A stretch of DNA of 64,000 bases, from assembly GCF_021209385.1 (NCBI RefSeq), contig NZ_JAJOIL010000027.1, forward strand, positions 19,959 to 83,958. The letters are read 5' to 3'. This document shows, piece by piece, positions 1-11,358 of this stretch. A program made the translations under genes and the position numbers. The stretch's first letter is position 1; each line of letters begins with the position of its first letter. The DNA comes from Seleniivibrio sp. Its GTDB lineage: Bacteria; Chrysiogenota; Deferribacteres; Deferribacterales; Geovibrionaceae. Under the pieces are notes generated by a model that saw nothing but the letters and a program-made list of their open reading frames with translations, was not told the origin of the DNA and did not search any database.

Positions 1-327
1 AACTTTATGTTCATCTATCTGCTTGGGCAGAGGGAGCTGGACAAGGATACCGTTAATTGTATCGTCGTTGTTGTACTCGTTAACAACTGCCAAAAGCTCT
101 TCTGTCGTGGTTTCAGCCAGCATCCTGTTAACTATGGATTTGTAGCCTGCCTCTTCACACGCTTTGTTCTTCATTCTTACATAGACCTGACTTGCAGGGT
201 CTTCACCAACGAGAACGACGGCAAGTCCGGGAACTCTGCCCGTTTTTGCCTTATGGCCGTCAACCTTCTGTTTCAGCTCCGCTCTCACCTTCGCTGCCAG
301 TATCTTCCCGTCCATCGCTATTGCCAT
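1..327 (-). CDS. folD: Bifunctional methylene-THF dehydrogenase / methenyl-THF cyclohydrolase FolD (partial, N-terminal third)
   Basis: The gene runs off the left edge, so only about 109 N-terminal residues are visible. FolD is a cytoplasmic enzyme that interconverts 5,10-methylene-THF and 10-formyl-THF using NADP. The translation shows the family motif [13 protein letters not shown], with the catalytic Tyr at about 49 and Lys at about 53, and then [13 protein letters not shown], the substrate-site QLPLP loop. ATG at 327 has GGAGGG about 8 nt upstream; ATG at 315 is an alternative start. The first 68 nt overlap the 3' end of gyrA in another frame, so folD is the next gene of the dnaN-recF-gyrB-gyrA transcription unit and is probably translationally coupled. 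Identification is firm from the motifs; the NADP-binding half lies outside the window. Confidence 0.93.
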   Translation of the reverse strand, partial: MAIAMDGKILAAKVRAELKQKVDGHKAKTGRVPGLAVVLVGEDPASQVYVRMKNKACEEAGYKSIVNRMLAETTTEELLAVVNEYNNDDTINGILVQLPLPKQIDEHKV

Positions 328-2749
328 TGTCCTGTCCCTCCTTTACAACCGCAAAAGATATTATCTCGTTATCCTCTTCGATATCCATCAGTTTGACGCC
401 CATTGTGTCGCGTCCCATAGTGGATATGCCTGAAACGTCTATTCTGATGGTCTTGCCTGATTTTGTTATCAGCATGACCTCGTCGCCGGGGCGAACCTGT
501 TTCGCGCCGCATACAAAGCCTGTTTTTGAGCTTACTCTGCAAAGCTTGATTCCCTTTCCGCCTCTGGTCTGTACTCTGTATTCCTCGCGTTCAGTCAGTT
601 TTCCGTATCCGCCGGCTGTTACAGACAGAATATAGGGATCGCCTGTCAGAATTTCCATAGAAACAACATAGTCTCTCATATCAAGTGTCATTCCTCTCAC
701 GCCTGTTGCGCTTCTGCCCATAGGGCGAACGTCCTGAGATGAGAACTGTATAGTTTTTCCGTCTCTGCTGGTGAAGATAACGTGATCTTCATCAGTAGTG
801 ATGTCTGCGGATATAATTTCATCGCCGTCACGCATTTTGATAGCTACGATTCCGCTTCTGCCGCTGGAGAATTCATCAAGGCTGGTCTTTTTCGCTACGC
901 CGTCTTTGGTGGCGAAGAACAGGAACTTGCCTTCTATTTCAGTGGGTAGAGCAAGAACGCTTGCGATCTTTTCTTCTGCTTCAAGTGTCAGCAGGTTGGA
1001 TATATGTCTTCCTTTGGCTTCTTTAAGAGCTTCGGGAAGGTTGTATACTTTCAGATAATGCACCTTACCTGTATTTGTAAAGAACATAAGGCGTGTGTGG
1101 TTGCTTGTTACGATGATCCTTTCAATGAAATCCTCGTCTTTGCTTCCGGCGCCTGTTTTGCCTTTACCGCCGCGTCTTTGTGACGTGAACGCACTGAGCA
1201 GAGTGGATTTGATATATCCCTGATGGGTCATCGTAACGACCTTTTCAGTATTGGGGATAAGGTCCTCATCTTCAAAATCCTGAACGTCTGCAGTGATTTC
1301 GGTACGTCTTTCATCGCCGTATTTAGATTTGACCTCGTCCAGCTCTGTTTTGATAAGAGACATCATGACATGTCTGTTACCAAGAATGCTTCTGTAATAT
1401 TCTATATCTTTCAGAGTATTTTGATATTCTTCCTGAAGTTTTTCGATTTCAAGTCCGGTCAGTTTCTGCAGTCTCATCTCAAGAATTGACTGAGCCTGAA
1501 TTTCGGAGAAACTGAATCTTTCACACAGATTGCGTTTCGCGTCCGGTGTGTCTTTAGAAGACTTGATTGTCTTGATAACTTCGTCGATGTTCTCAACTGC
1601 CTTTATCAGACCTTCCAAGATGTGCAGTCTGTCTTCCGCTTTTCTGAGCAGAAATTTTGTTCTGCGGGTAACGACTGTAACCCTGTGAGAGATGAACTCC
1701 TGAAGGATACGGACAAGAGAAAGCGTATGGGGCTTACCGTCAACCAGAGCAACCATGTTGAAACCGAAAGAGGTCTGCATCTGAGTGAATTTATAGAGCC
1801 TGTTAAGAACCACGTCTGCGTTTTCGCCCTTACGCAGTTCGATAACAACCCTGATACCGTCTTTATCCGATTCGTCACGCAGGTCTGTGATACCTGTTAT
1901 CTTTTTATCATGAACAAGTTCAGCTATTTTTTCGATCATAGCCGCCTTATTGACCTGATAAGGAATCTCGCGGACGATTATCACAGGTTTACCTGTTTTG
2001 GTCTCTTCAATAACAACTCTTGAGCGGATGGTTATTGACCCGCGACCTGTTCTGTATGCGTTGAGGATGTCCTTTTTCCCCATGATAAGACCATAGGTAG
2101 GGAAGTCAGGACCTTTAACGATATTAAGGATATCCTCTTCGGTATATCCTTCATTATCAATCATATAGTCAAGAGCAGTGATAACCTCTGTGAGGTTGTG
2201 CGGGGGGATGTTAGTAGCCATACCGACCGCAATACCGCTGGTACCGTTTATAAGGAGTGTGGGGACGCGTGTGGGCAGAACTGCGGGTTCGTCCAGTGAA
2301 CCGTCATAGTTCGGCGTAAAATCCACCGTGTCTTTATCAAGGTCGGAGAGAAGTTCATCAGATATCTTTGAAAGCCTGACCTCTGTATATCTCATTGCCG
2401 CTGCGCTGTCGCCATCGACAGAACCGAAGTTACCCTGACCGTCGACCAGAGGGTATCTCAGCGAGAAATCCTGTGCCATACGCACGAGAGTGTCATAAAC
2501 GGCGCTGTCACCGTGTGGGTGATACTTACCGATAACGTCACCGACGATACGGGCGGATTTTTTGTAAGGCTTGTTGTATTCAACGCCCATTTCGCTCATA
2601 GAATAGAGCACGCGGCGGTGAACAGGTTTCAGACCGTCGCGCACGTCCGGAAGCGCACGTCCCACGATAACGCTCATGGCGTAGTCGAGGTAGCTGTTCT
2701 TTACGGATTCTTCAACGGTTATTCCGACAATTCTTTTTTTATCTTCCAT
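260..2749 (-). CDS. gyrA: DNA gyrase subunit A
   Basis: GyrA is the DNA-cleaving and religating subunit of gyrase (A2B2), which introduces negative supercoils. The 829-residue protein has the active-site Tyr121 in [10 protein letters not shown]. Its quinolone-resistance region, [11 protein letters not shown], carries Ser82 and Asp86 (E. coli Ser83/Asp87 equivalents), the sensitive-type residues. The GyrA-box QRRGGKG near residue 530 separates it from ParC. The C-terminal DNA-wrapping domain ends in a short acidic tail ([15 protein letters not shown]) encoded in the region shared with folD. The gene starts 8 nt after the gyrB stop, so the two subunits come from one operon. Length is close to that of B. 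subtilis GyrA. Confidence 0.98.
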   Translation of the reverse strand: MEDKKRIVGITVEESVKNSYLDYAMSVIVGRALPDVRDGLKPVHRRVLYSMSEMGVEYNKPYKKSARIVGDVIGKYHPHGDSAVYDTLVRMAQDFSLRYPLVDGQGNFGSVDGDSAAAMRYTEVRLSKISDELLSDLDKDTVDFTPNYDGSLDEPAVLPTRVPTLLINGTSGIAVGMATNIPPHNLTEVITALDYMIDNEGYTEEDILNIVKGPDFPTYGLIMGKKDILNAYRTGRGSITIRSRVVIEETKTGKPVIIVREIPYQVNKAAMIEKIAELVHDKKITGITDLRDESDKDGIRVVIELRKGENADVVLNRLYKFTQMQTSFGFNMVALVDGKPHTLSLVRILQEFISHRVTVVTRRTKFLLRKAEDRLHILEGLIKAVENIDEVIKTIKSSKDTPDAKRNLCERFSFSEIQAQSILEMRLQKLTGLEIEKLQEEYQNTLKDIEYYRSILGNRHVMMSLIKTELDEVKSKYGDERRTEITADVQDFEDEDLIPNTEKVVTMTHQGYIKSTLLSAFTSQRRGGKGKTGAGSKDEDFIERIIVTSNHTRLMFFTNTGKVHYLKVYNLPEALKEAKGRHISNLLTLEAEEKIASVLALPTEIEGKFLFFATKDGVAKKTSLDEFSSGRSGIVAIKMRDGDEIISADITTDEDHVIFTSRDGKTIQFSSQDVRPMGRSATGVRGMTLDMRDYVVSMEILTGDPYILSVTAGGYGKLTEREEYRVQTRGGKGIKLCRVSSKTGFVCGAKQVRPGDEVMLITKSGKTIRIDVSGISTMGRDTMGVKLMDIEEDNEIISFAVVKEGQDNGNSDGREDTGSEGESGAETEG

Positions 2750-2757
2750 TAATACAC

Positions 2758-6147
<3,390 letters not shown>

Positions 6148-6148
<1 letters not shown>

Positions 6149-7254
6149 CAGAACCTGTTGATTGAGATTGGAACCACAAGATATTTATATTCACCGCTGT
6201 CAGGAAGAATGATGGCAGGGTTTCTGTCCGCAATCATTTTCAGAACAAAATAGTCAGTGTCTATGTTATTTATCATTTCAACCATGTGTTTTGAGTTGAA
6301 AATAATATCTATCGGGTTACCTGTGTATTCGTAATCTTCAATAGTTTCGTTACCGGCACCATATTCTGTTTCAAGGCTGTAAAGCGTAAGGCTTTCATCT
6401 TTGAAGGAAAGAACGACGCCGTGTGTCACTTCGCTGGTGATGGCAGAAACGCGTTTTATGACATCAAGAAATTCGGAGCGTTTAAGCCTTGCCACGAGTG
6501 GGAAATCGTTAGAGAACAGTTTAGTGATACTTTTGATATATTTCTCTATGAGTTTTGAATATATCTGAATTGTACCGATTTTAAATATTATCTGCTTTCT
6601 GTCTGTATCAATCTCAACATATTCATCGTGTTCAAGAATTTTGATGAGTTCCACAACGGTCTTTCTGGGAATATTTATTATGAATTCATTTGCGTATTCA
6701 TCGTCAAAAGTAATGCTGCTAGTGGCTATACGCTGGAAGTCAGCGGCTGATACTTCAAGTTTGTTTCCGTAAACTGCAAGATGCGCTCCTGTATATTCGA
6801 TTTTAGATGCATCTGTTGAAATACAAAAACTTGTTTTCTTTATGAGGTCTAGGAGTAGATTGCTTTTAATTTTAAGGCTGTATTCAGGTGTTATCTCCGC
6901 CATTGTAGGAAAGATTTCGTGGCTTATGGTGGAGAGTTTAAAATTGGATCTTCCGGCACTGATATTTATTTTTGATCCGTCGAAAAAGAAATCTATAACA
7001 GAGCCGTCAGGAATTTCTTTTACGATGTCCAGAAGCTTCTTGCCGGATACTGTAGCTATGCCTGTTGTTTCGACGCTGACGTCGAGTTTGCCGGAGAATC
7101 CAACCTGCATATCAGTTGCCCGCAGTGTAACTCCGTCCGCTTCTGCTTCTATGTATATGTTTTGCAGAATAGTATTGAGGTTTTTAGGGCTCGTAAAGTT
7201 GTTCGCATATTGGATGAAAGGATATATTTCATCTTTAACCGCCTTAAAACGCAT
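6148..7254 (-). CDS. dnaN: DNA polymerase III beta subunit (sliding clamp)
   Basis: DnaN is the ring-shaped clamp that tethers DNA polymerase III and binds clamp-motif proteins such as MutS. The sequence has the three-fold clamp architecture, with typical segments such as ATVSGKKLLDIVKEIPDG, an ERIA-type 'FQRIATSS', and a C-terminal 'YLVVPI'. Two ATGs are possible, 7260 (MCMRFK) and 7254 (MRFK). AGAGGA abuts the first ATG but lies 6 nt from the second, so 7254 (368 residues) is preferred. It is the first gene of the leftward operon, facing an AT-rich divergent region. No dnaA lies beside it, unlike the classic dnaA-dnaN order. Confidence 0.96.
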
Positions 7255-7320
7255 ACACATTCCTCTTATTCTTATATTTTTTAATAATAGTCGTAGTAAT
7301 AATAAGCTATTTGGAAATTG

Positions 7321-7350
7321 TTGACAAGCGATTTACGCTAAATTTGTCAA
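7321..7350. promoter_or_regulatory. Nested inverted repeat in the dnaN/hfq-like divergent region
   Basis: Outer arms TTGACAA (7321-7327) and TTGTCAA (7344-7350) are perfect inverted repeats. Inside them AGCG (7327-7330) and CGCT (7336-7339) form a second dyad. Each outer arm reads as a consensus -35 hexamer pointing outward on its own strand, so the site could be an operator or paired -35 region for dnaN (leftward) and the Hfq-like gene (rightward). No convincing -10 was found at the right distance for either, so the role is inference. Confidence 0.4.
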
Positions 7351-7462
7351 GGATTTTTGCTTGTACAGAAATGTTGAAAACCTGACAGTGACTTTCAACC
7401 TGATAAACACAAAAAAATGTATTACAATTTTCATAAATAAACAATGTGGATTAAATTAAAAC

Positions 7463-7490
7463 TTGTAAACACAGATAAACAATTTATAAT
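7463..7490 (+). promoter_or_regulatory. Candidate sigma-70 promoter for the tandem-Hfq gene
   Basis: TTGTAA (7463-7468) is followed after 16 nt by a perfect TATAAT (7485-7490). The start codon is 31 nt further on, with AGGGGAG just upstream of it. This predicts a transcript with a leader of roughly 20-25 nt for the Hfq-like gene and the response regulator. The surrounding 7380-7520 is very AT-rich and holds three copies of ATAAACA (7403, 7437, 7475). Confidence 0.6.
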
Positions 7491-7521
7491 CTGCTAAGAT
7501 ACAACAAAGGGGAGAGTTTTC

Positions 7522-8046
7522 ATGGATAATTCCGCTTCGGGCGCGTCGTTTCATGCGCAGATAGAGTTTGTGTTTATGCACAACGCCAGAACGCGCAAGA
7601 TACCGCTCATGTTTATAATGAAGAACAAGGAAAGATTCAGAGGCAGAGTGATGGATTTCGATCCGTACCATATCCTTCTGGACGATGCTGAAATTAAAAT
7701 ACTGCTTTCAAAAAATGATATTGCAACAGTTGCTGCTGCAAAGACAGTTGTGGATATCGACTTTATCTCAAAAATATATTACAGCGCGCATCAGGGCAGA
7801 CACCCGAAACATACACGTCCGCCGATGCAGGATATCTTTCTGAATGAAGTTCGTAAGTCGCGTTCACCAATAGTCAGTTTCCTCATAAACGGGGTTAAGA
7901 TACGCGGAAGTCTCATCGGTTTCGATAACTATACTCTGCTGACCTCTTTCGAGGGGCGTCAGCAGCTTGTCTATAAAAACACTATATCAACCATATACCC
8001 CATCTATCAGACAGGGGAAATTATTAAATATGACGGCGAGAGATAA
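7522..8046 (+). CDS. Tandem (two-domain) Hfq-like RNA-binding protein
   Basis: The 174-residue protein is two Sm/Hfq domains in one chain. The second (about 102-162) is clearly Hfq: MQDIFLNEVRKSRSP, then INGVKIRGSLIGFDNY, then QLVYKNTISTIYP. These match the Hfq N-terminal helix, the Sm1 NGxxxxG...FD core and the Sm2 YKHAIST segment. The first (about 12-72) has the same plan in weaker form: basic NARTRKIP, KNKERFRGRVMDFDPYHILL, SKNDIATV. In both domains the usual Lys-His of the uridine pocket is Lys-Asn; basic rim residues remain (R23/R25/K26 and R111/K112/R114). Hfq is normally a homohexameric sRNA chaperone of 70-100 residues, so this chain would plausibly form a trimer of two-domain subunits. 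It ends TAATG, overlapping the next gene by one base. Confidence 0.85.
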   Translation: MDNSASGASFHAQIEFVFMHNARTRKIPLMFIMKNKERFRGRVMDFDPYHILLDDAEIKILLSKNDIATVAAAKTVVDIDFISKIYYSAHQGRHPKHTRPPMQDIFLNEVRKSRSPIVSFLINGVKIRGSLIGFDNYTLLTSFEGRQQLVYKNTISTIYPIYQTGEIIKYDGER

Positions 8047-8411
8047 TGGATAACCTGAAGATACTTGTTGTTGACGACGAAGAACACACACGCCTCGGAT
8101 ATGCCGAGATACTGAAAATGGGCGGCTATGAAGTTGATATGGCTGTTGATGGTCTGGATGGACTGTTTAAGGCTGAAAAAGGCTCTTATGACCTGATTGT
8201 TACCGACCTGCGTATGCCGAAGCTTAACGGACTGGAATTCATGGAAAAAATGCAGGAAAGAAATATCGTTGCGAAAGTAATAGTTATAACCGCATTCGGC
8301 TCATACAAATCATTTAAGGATTCCGAAAATCTTGGAGCTTGCATATACCTGAACAAACCAGTGCGCGCTGCCGACCTGGACGGAGCCATAAGCGAGCTTT
8401 TCAGGAAATAA
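8046..8411 (+). CDS. Single-domain response regulator (CheY-like receiver)
   Basis: The 121-residue receiver domain has no output domain. It shows the acidic pocket VVDDEE near residue 10, the phospho-acceptor Asp in LIVTDLRMPKLNG near 55, the Thr of VITAFG near 82, and the conserved Lys in LNKPV near 103. It is translationally coupled to the tandem-Hfq protein (shared base at 8046), and its 3' end overlaps the convergent ferredoxin-like gene by 11 nt. No cognate kinase is adjacent. Stand-alone receivers act by protein-protein contact; a link to Hfq function is suggested only by the operon. Confidence 0.88.
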   Translation: MDNLKILVVDDEEHTRLGYAEILKMGGYEVDMAVDGLDGLFKAEKGSYDLIVTDLRMPKLNGLEFMEKMQERNIVAKVIVITAFGSYKSFKDSENLGACIYLNKPVRAADLDGAISELFRK

Positions 8412-9966
8412 TTTTCTGCTCACACTCTTTTTGCATATCAATAAACGCGGCATCCTCGTCAAGGTTTATAACCTCATGGGTGCCGAATCTTTTTGAGAAA
8501 TAAACCTCGATATCCTTTTCCTGAAAGAACTGAACCGCATATATTGACGGATCGCCTGAGAATGTTTTAAGCCGTTTTTCGTACTTCTTAGGCACTGCGG
8601 ACAGAGCAAGCAGATCCTCCGCAAGGGTCATGCTGTCCGTGAGGGTATAAAAAACAATGTTGTCGATGGTGTTAAAACGTTTTTCCGCATAGCTGATCAC
8701 AGTCCTTATGAACAGACGGAATCTGTTAAGGCAGTTCAGCGCGTTCTGGTCAATGTAAAGGTCACATCCCTGTTTTCTGTAAATATTGAATCGTTTAAGC
8801 CCGTCATGTTTTCCAAGCTTCACAGTTATCTCAAGGGGCATGAGATCCATAACGTCCGCGCGCTCGCGAAGCTGAAGTCTTCTGTCTGTCAGACCGGCTT
8901 TCATAAATATTACAGCAGTGTGGAAAAATACTGTAAAAGATATTGAATCCGGCTGGTGAAAGTTATCTTTGATGGTTGTTTCAAGCAGATCGTCGCTAAG
9001 ACCTATCACAGGGTTTTTACCATTAAACTCGCTGAGCGAGAGAAGCCCGTCATAACCGGTGTTTGAAGACTCAAGCTCAAAAAGATTACCTTCATCAAGG
9101 AAATAAGCCTTTTCCATAGAATCAAGCGGAATGAGCAGACGTTTGCCGGGTGTCTGATTTACAAAGCGCATGAAGCGCACCATATCTCTGTGGTTCTGCA
9201 TAGGCTGTAAGACTTCTATAAGGAAAGAGCCAATGTGGATAGATGTGTAAATCACCAGATTAAACATCTCCTTGCCCTCAAAATAACAGTCGTCCAGCAT
9301 GATTATAACGCGTTCTATGTCTTTGATATTTATGTTGTTATAGATGAAATCCGAAACAAACTGCTTTTCAAGCAGTGTCTCAAGGCGCTCTGCGGTTTTA
9401 ATCGTTCCCTTGGAAGCTATGTTTCCTATACCCGCGCTGTAGTGATAATACTGAATTCCATCGGGAAGCTGGATAAGCAGCAGTCCGTCGTTGGAATATG
9501 AGTCATCCTGAACCATGTTCCCGTTTATGTGAGAAACTATTTTTATGGTCTCTTCCTGCTGTTTTGCGGGTTCTTCCTGGATATTTTCATCAACAGGGGG
9601 AGTGAAAGCAAATGTTTCATGTGAAACATGTTCTTCAAGCGGCTCGTCTTCCAGACTTTCGTCAACGATAAGCTCCGGTTCATAGTTTTCCGGAACCTTT
9701 ACAGGTTCATTAACAGAGGTTTCGCTTTGATTTATAAACATTTCGGTGTTAAGAAATGGCTTGAATTCATTCTCTTCAATCTCACCGGATTTTTTTACAA
9801 TCTTCATACTTATTATGCCGGGGTTAACGTTTTCGCGTTTTGTAGGCTCCTGTGTGTCCACTTTGATATCGGATTTGACTGAATACTGGCATGCCAGACG
9901 GATACCGGAATCCAAGCTTGTTTCGGCAAGAACAAGTCGTTCTTTTTTTAGTGGGTTTATTGACAT
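8401..9966 (-). CDS. C-terminal part of a frameshifted ferredoxin fusion; degenerate corrinoid-activator (DUF4445/RACE-like) domain
   Basis: An open frame of 521 codons begins with residues that complete a 2Fe-2S ferredoxin: NPLKKERLVLAETSLDSGIR followed by LACQ, whose Cys is the fourth cluster ligand. The first three ligands are in another frame upstream (9824-10138). An acidic linker of about 100 residues follows (to about 145), then a 370-residue region. The order of segments in that region resembles the actin-like DUF4445 domain of reductive activators of corrinoid enzymes: DIERVIIML like the NTTM strand; FFHTAVIFMKAGLTD like the GSGLIDAVAxLLxAGLID segment; and a C-terminal DQNALN...FIRTVISYAEKRF like the QKDIRALQLAKAAIRAG helix. 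The glycine-rich nucleotide motifs are missing, so it may be catalytically dead. This homology is inferred from pattern and is uncertain. The ATG at 9966 is unlikely to be a native start. Confidence 0.55.
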   Translation of the reverse strand: MSINPLKKERLVLAETSLDSGIRLACQYSVKSDIKVDTQEPTKRENVNPGIISMKIVKKSGEIEENEFKPFLNTEMFINQSETSVNEPVKVPENYEPELIVDESLEDEPLEEHVSHETFAFTPPVDENIQEEPAKQQEETIKIVSHINGNMVQDDSYSNDGLLLIQLPDGIQYYHYSAGIGNIASKGTIKTAERLETLLEKQFVSDFIYNNINIKDIERVIIMLDDCYFEGKEMFNLVIYTSIHIGSFLIEVLQPMQNHRDMVRFMRFVNQTPGKRLLIPLDSMEKAYFLDEGNLFELESSNTGYDGLLSLSEFNGKNPVIGLSDDLLETTIKDNFHQPDSISFTVFFHTAVIFMKAGLTDRRLQLRERADVMDLMPLEITVKLGKHDGLKRFNIYRKQGCDLYIDQNALNCLNRFRLFIRTVISYAEKRFNTIDNIVFYTLTDSMTLAEDLLALSAVPKKYEKRLKTFSGDPSIYAVQFFQEKDIEVYFSKRFGTHEVINLDEDAAFIDMQKECEQKIIS

Positions 9967-10138
9967 CGGAACCGGTTATCTTGACCTTACATTTTCCGCA
10001 CTGGCTGCTGCCGTCGCAGAGCATCTTTTCAATAAGATCATGCTCCCGCAGAACTTTGTAGAGGTTTGAACCGTGTTTAACCTCAAGAACTATGTTTTTA
10101 TTTACTATGGTCACTTTGTATTTGCTGGTAAAAAACAT
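9824..10138 (-). pseudogene. N-terminal 2Fe-2S ferredoxin fragment, out of frame with its C-terminal half
   Basis: Residues 1-60 form the first part of a plant-type ferredoxin: a beta strand, then MLCDGSSQCGKCKVKITG with three cluster cysteines (C-x5-C-x2-C). After VNKPTKK the frame turns into unrelated sequence (RTTCSCRNK...) and ends at 9824. The coding match continues in the next frame at ERLVLAETS. Moving from one to the other needs a net +1 shift exactly at a run of seven A (minus strand, 9943-9949). Joined, 10138-8401 would encode a protein of about 578 residues. The cause may be a real mutation, slippage on the A7 tract, phase variation, or an assembly error. Confidence 0.7.
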
Positions 10139-10191
10139 ATAAACCCCCGGATTAATACACTAAATCGGAAAAAAAGCGAAGACCTGAACAG

Positions 10192-11358
10192 TTAAAGCTG
10201 AATTTTATCAGAAATATGCTGATATATCCTCAGATTAAACTCAGGAGTGATCGCTGTCAGGTGATCAAAAATGTCCGCCTGCACGTCCTCATAGAATCCC
10301 CAGTCAGTATCACATACGAAAGCGTAAATTTCAATGGGGAGTCCGTCGGGAGAGGGCGGCATCTGGCGAACCAGCAGTGTCATACCTTTATGGATGTTTT
10401 TGTTATGTTCAAGGTAGCTTTTTATATATGCTCTGAAAGTCCCGATGTTGGTGAGTCTTCGTTTGTTGATATCTGTTCCGGTGGGGTCGATATCTTCATT
10501 AAGCTTTGAATCAAGATAGTCTTTTATAAGAGAGAAGCTTTTAAGCTTTTCAATGTCTCTAGGAGTAAGAAACCTGATGCTGGACTGGTCTATAGTGATA
10601 GTTCTCTTTATCCTTCTTCCGCCCGACTCCTGCATTCCGCGCCAGTTTTTAAAAGAGCTTTCAATGAGTTTGCTGGTGGGTACCGTTACGATTGTTTTGT
10701 CAAAGTTTTCAACCTTAATTGTATAAAGTGCAATATCCTGAACAACGCCGTCAACGCCGAAGGCAGGCATCTCTATCCAGTCACCTTTGTGTACGAGGTC
10801 ATTGAACATGATTTGTACACCTGCGATAAACGACATGATGGTGTCTTTGAATATCAGCATTAACAGGGCGGTCATGGCACCCAGTCCGCTGAGTATGCCC
10901 AGAGGTGATTTGCCTATGACCATGCAGACGGAGATTATAACTCCGAGGAATCCCACCGCAACCTGTATCATTTGGATATAGCCTTTTATGGGTCTGCGGG
11001 CAGAAACCTCGAAAGTGTTGTAAATGTTTATTATGACAGTCAGCAGTCTGACTATGAAGATCGTTATATTAACTGCAATGTATGCAGAGATTATCTGTGT
11101 AACGTGCTTCGGCAGGCTGATTATGTCCGATGAATAGATGAACACAAGCGCCGGAGCGATGAAGGCAAGCTGTGAGAAGATGTTGGATTCTATGAGCATG
11201 TCGTCATAGTTGTTCTCTGTTTTTTCAAAATACTTGTGGATGTACCTTACAATGACTTTTTTGACGATAAAGTAGCTGAGGATAGCAACGAAAATCACTG
11301 CAACATACTCGGAGGATTCCAGAAAGAAATCCATCACTCTCTTTAAATACGGATTCAT
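10192..11358 (-). CDS. Mechanosensitive ion channel of the MscS superfamily, YbdG/MscM type
   Basis: This 388-residue inner-membrane protein has about five hydrophobic helices in the first 175 residues, then the MscS pore helix and beta domain. Diagnostic segments are GKSPLGILSGLGAMTALL (pore-lining Gly/Ala-rich helix), FKDTIMSFIAGVQIMFND, GDWIEM and VPTSKLIESSFKNW. The C-terminal RRIKRTITID segment, TDINKRRLTNIGTFRAY and RQMPPSPDGLPIEIYAF are characteristic of the YbdG subgroup. Such channels release solutes on hypo-osmotic shock. The start overlaps the stop of the upstream FliK-like gene (TAATG), so it is in the same transcription unit although osmotic protection has no obvious link to motility. 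Confidence 0.9.
   Translation of the reverse strand: MNPYLKRVMDFFLESSEYVAVIFVAILSYFIVKKVIVRYIHKYFEKTENNYDDMLIESNIFSQLAFIAPALVFIYSSDIISLPKHVTQIISAYIAVNITIFIVRLLTVIINIYNTFEVSARRPIKGYIQMIQVAVGFLGVIISVCMVIGKSPLGILSGLGAMTALLMLIFKDTIMSFIAGVQIMFNDLVHKGDWIEMPAFGVDGVVQDIALYTIKVENFDKTIVTVPTSKLIESSFKNWRGMQESGGRRIKRTITIDQSSIRFLTPRDIEKLKSFSLIKDYLDSKLNEDIDPTGTDINKRRLTNIGTFRAYIKSYLEHNKNIHKGMTLLVRQMPPSPDGLPIEIYAFVCDTDWGFYEDVQADIFDHLTAITPEFNLRIYQHISDKIQL

Noticed and set aside
7261..7521. Chromosomal replication origin at the dnaN gap
   Set aside because: Only one near-match DnaA box and no 13-mer-like array could be read; not enough to call oriC.
9943..9949. Programmed -1 ribosomal frameshift at the A7 tract
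   Set aside because: The shift needed is +1 (or -2), not -1, and no stimulatory pseudoknot or stop-codon arrangement typical of programmed sites was seen.
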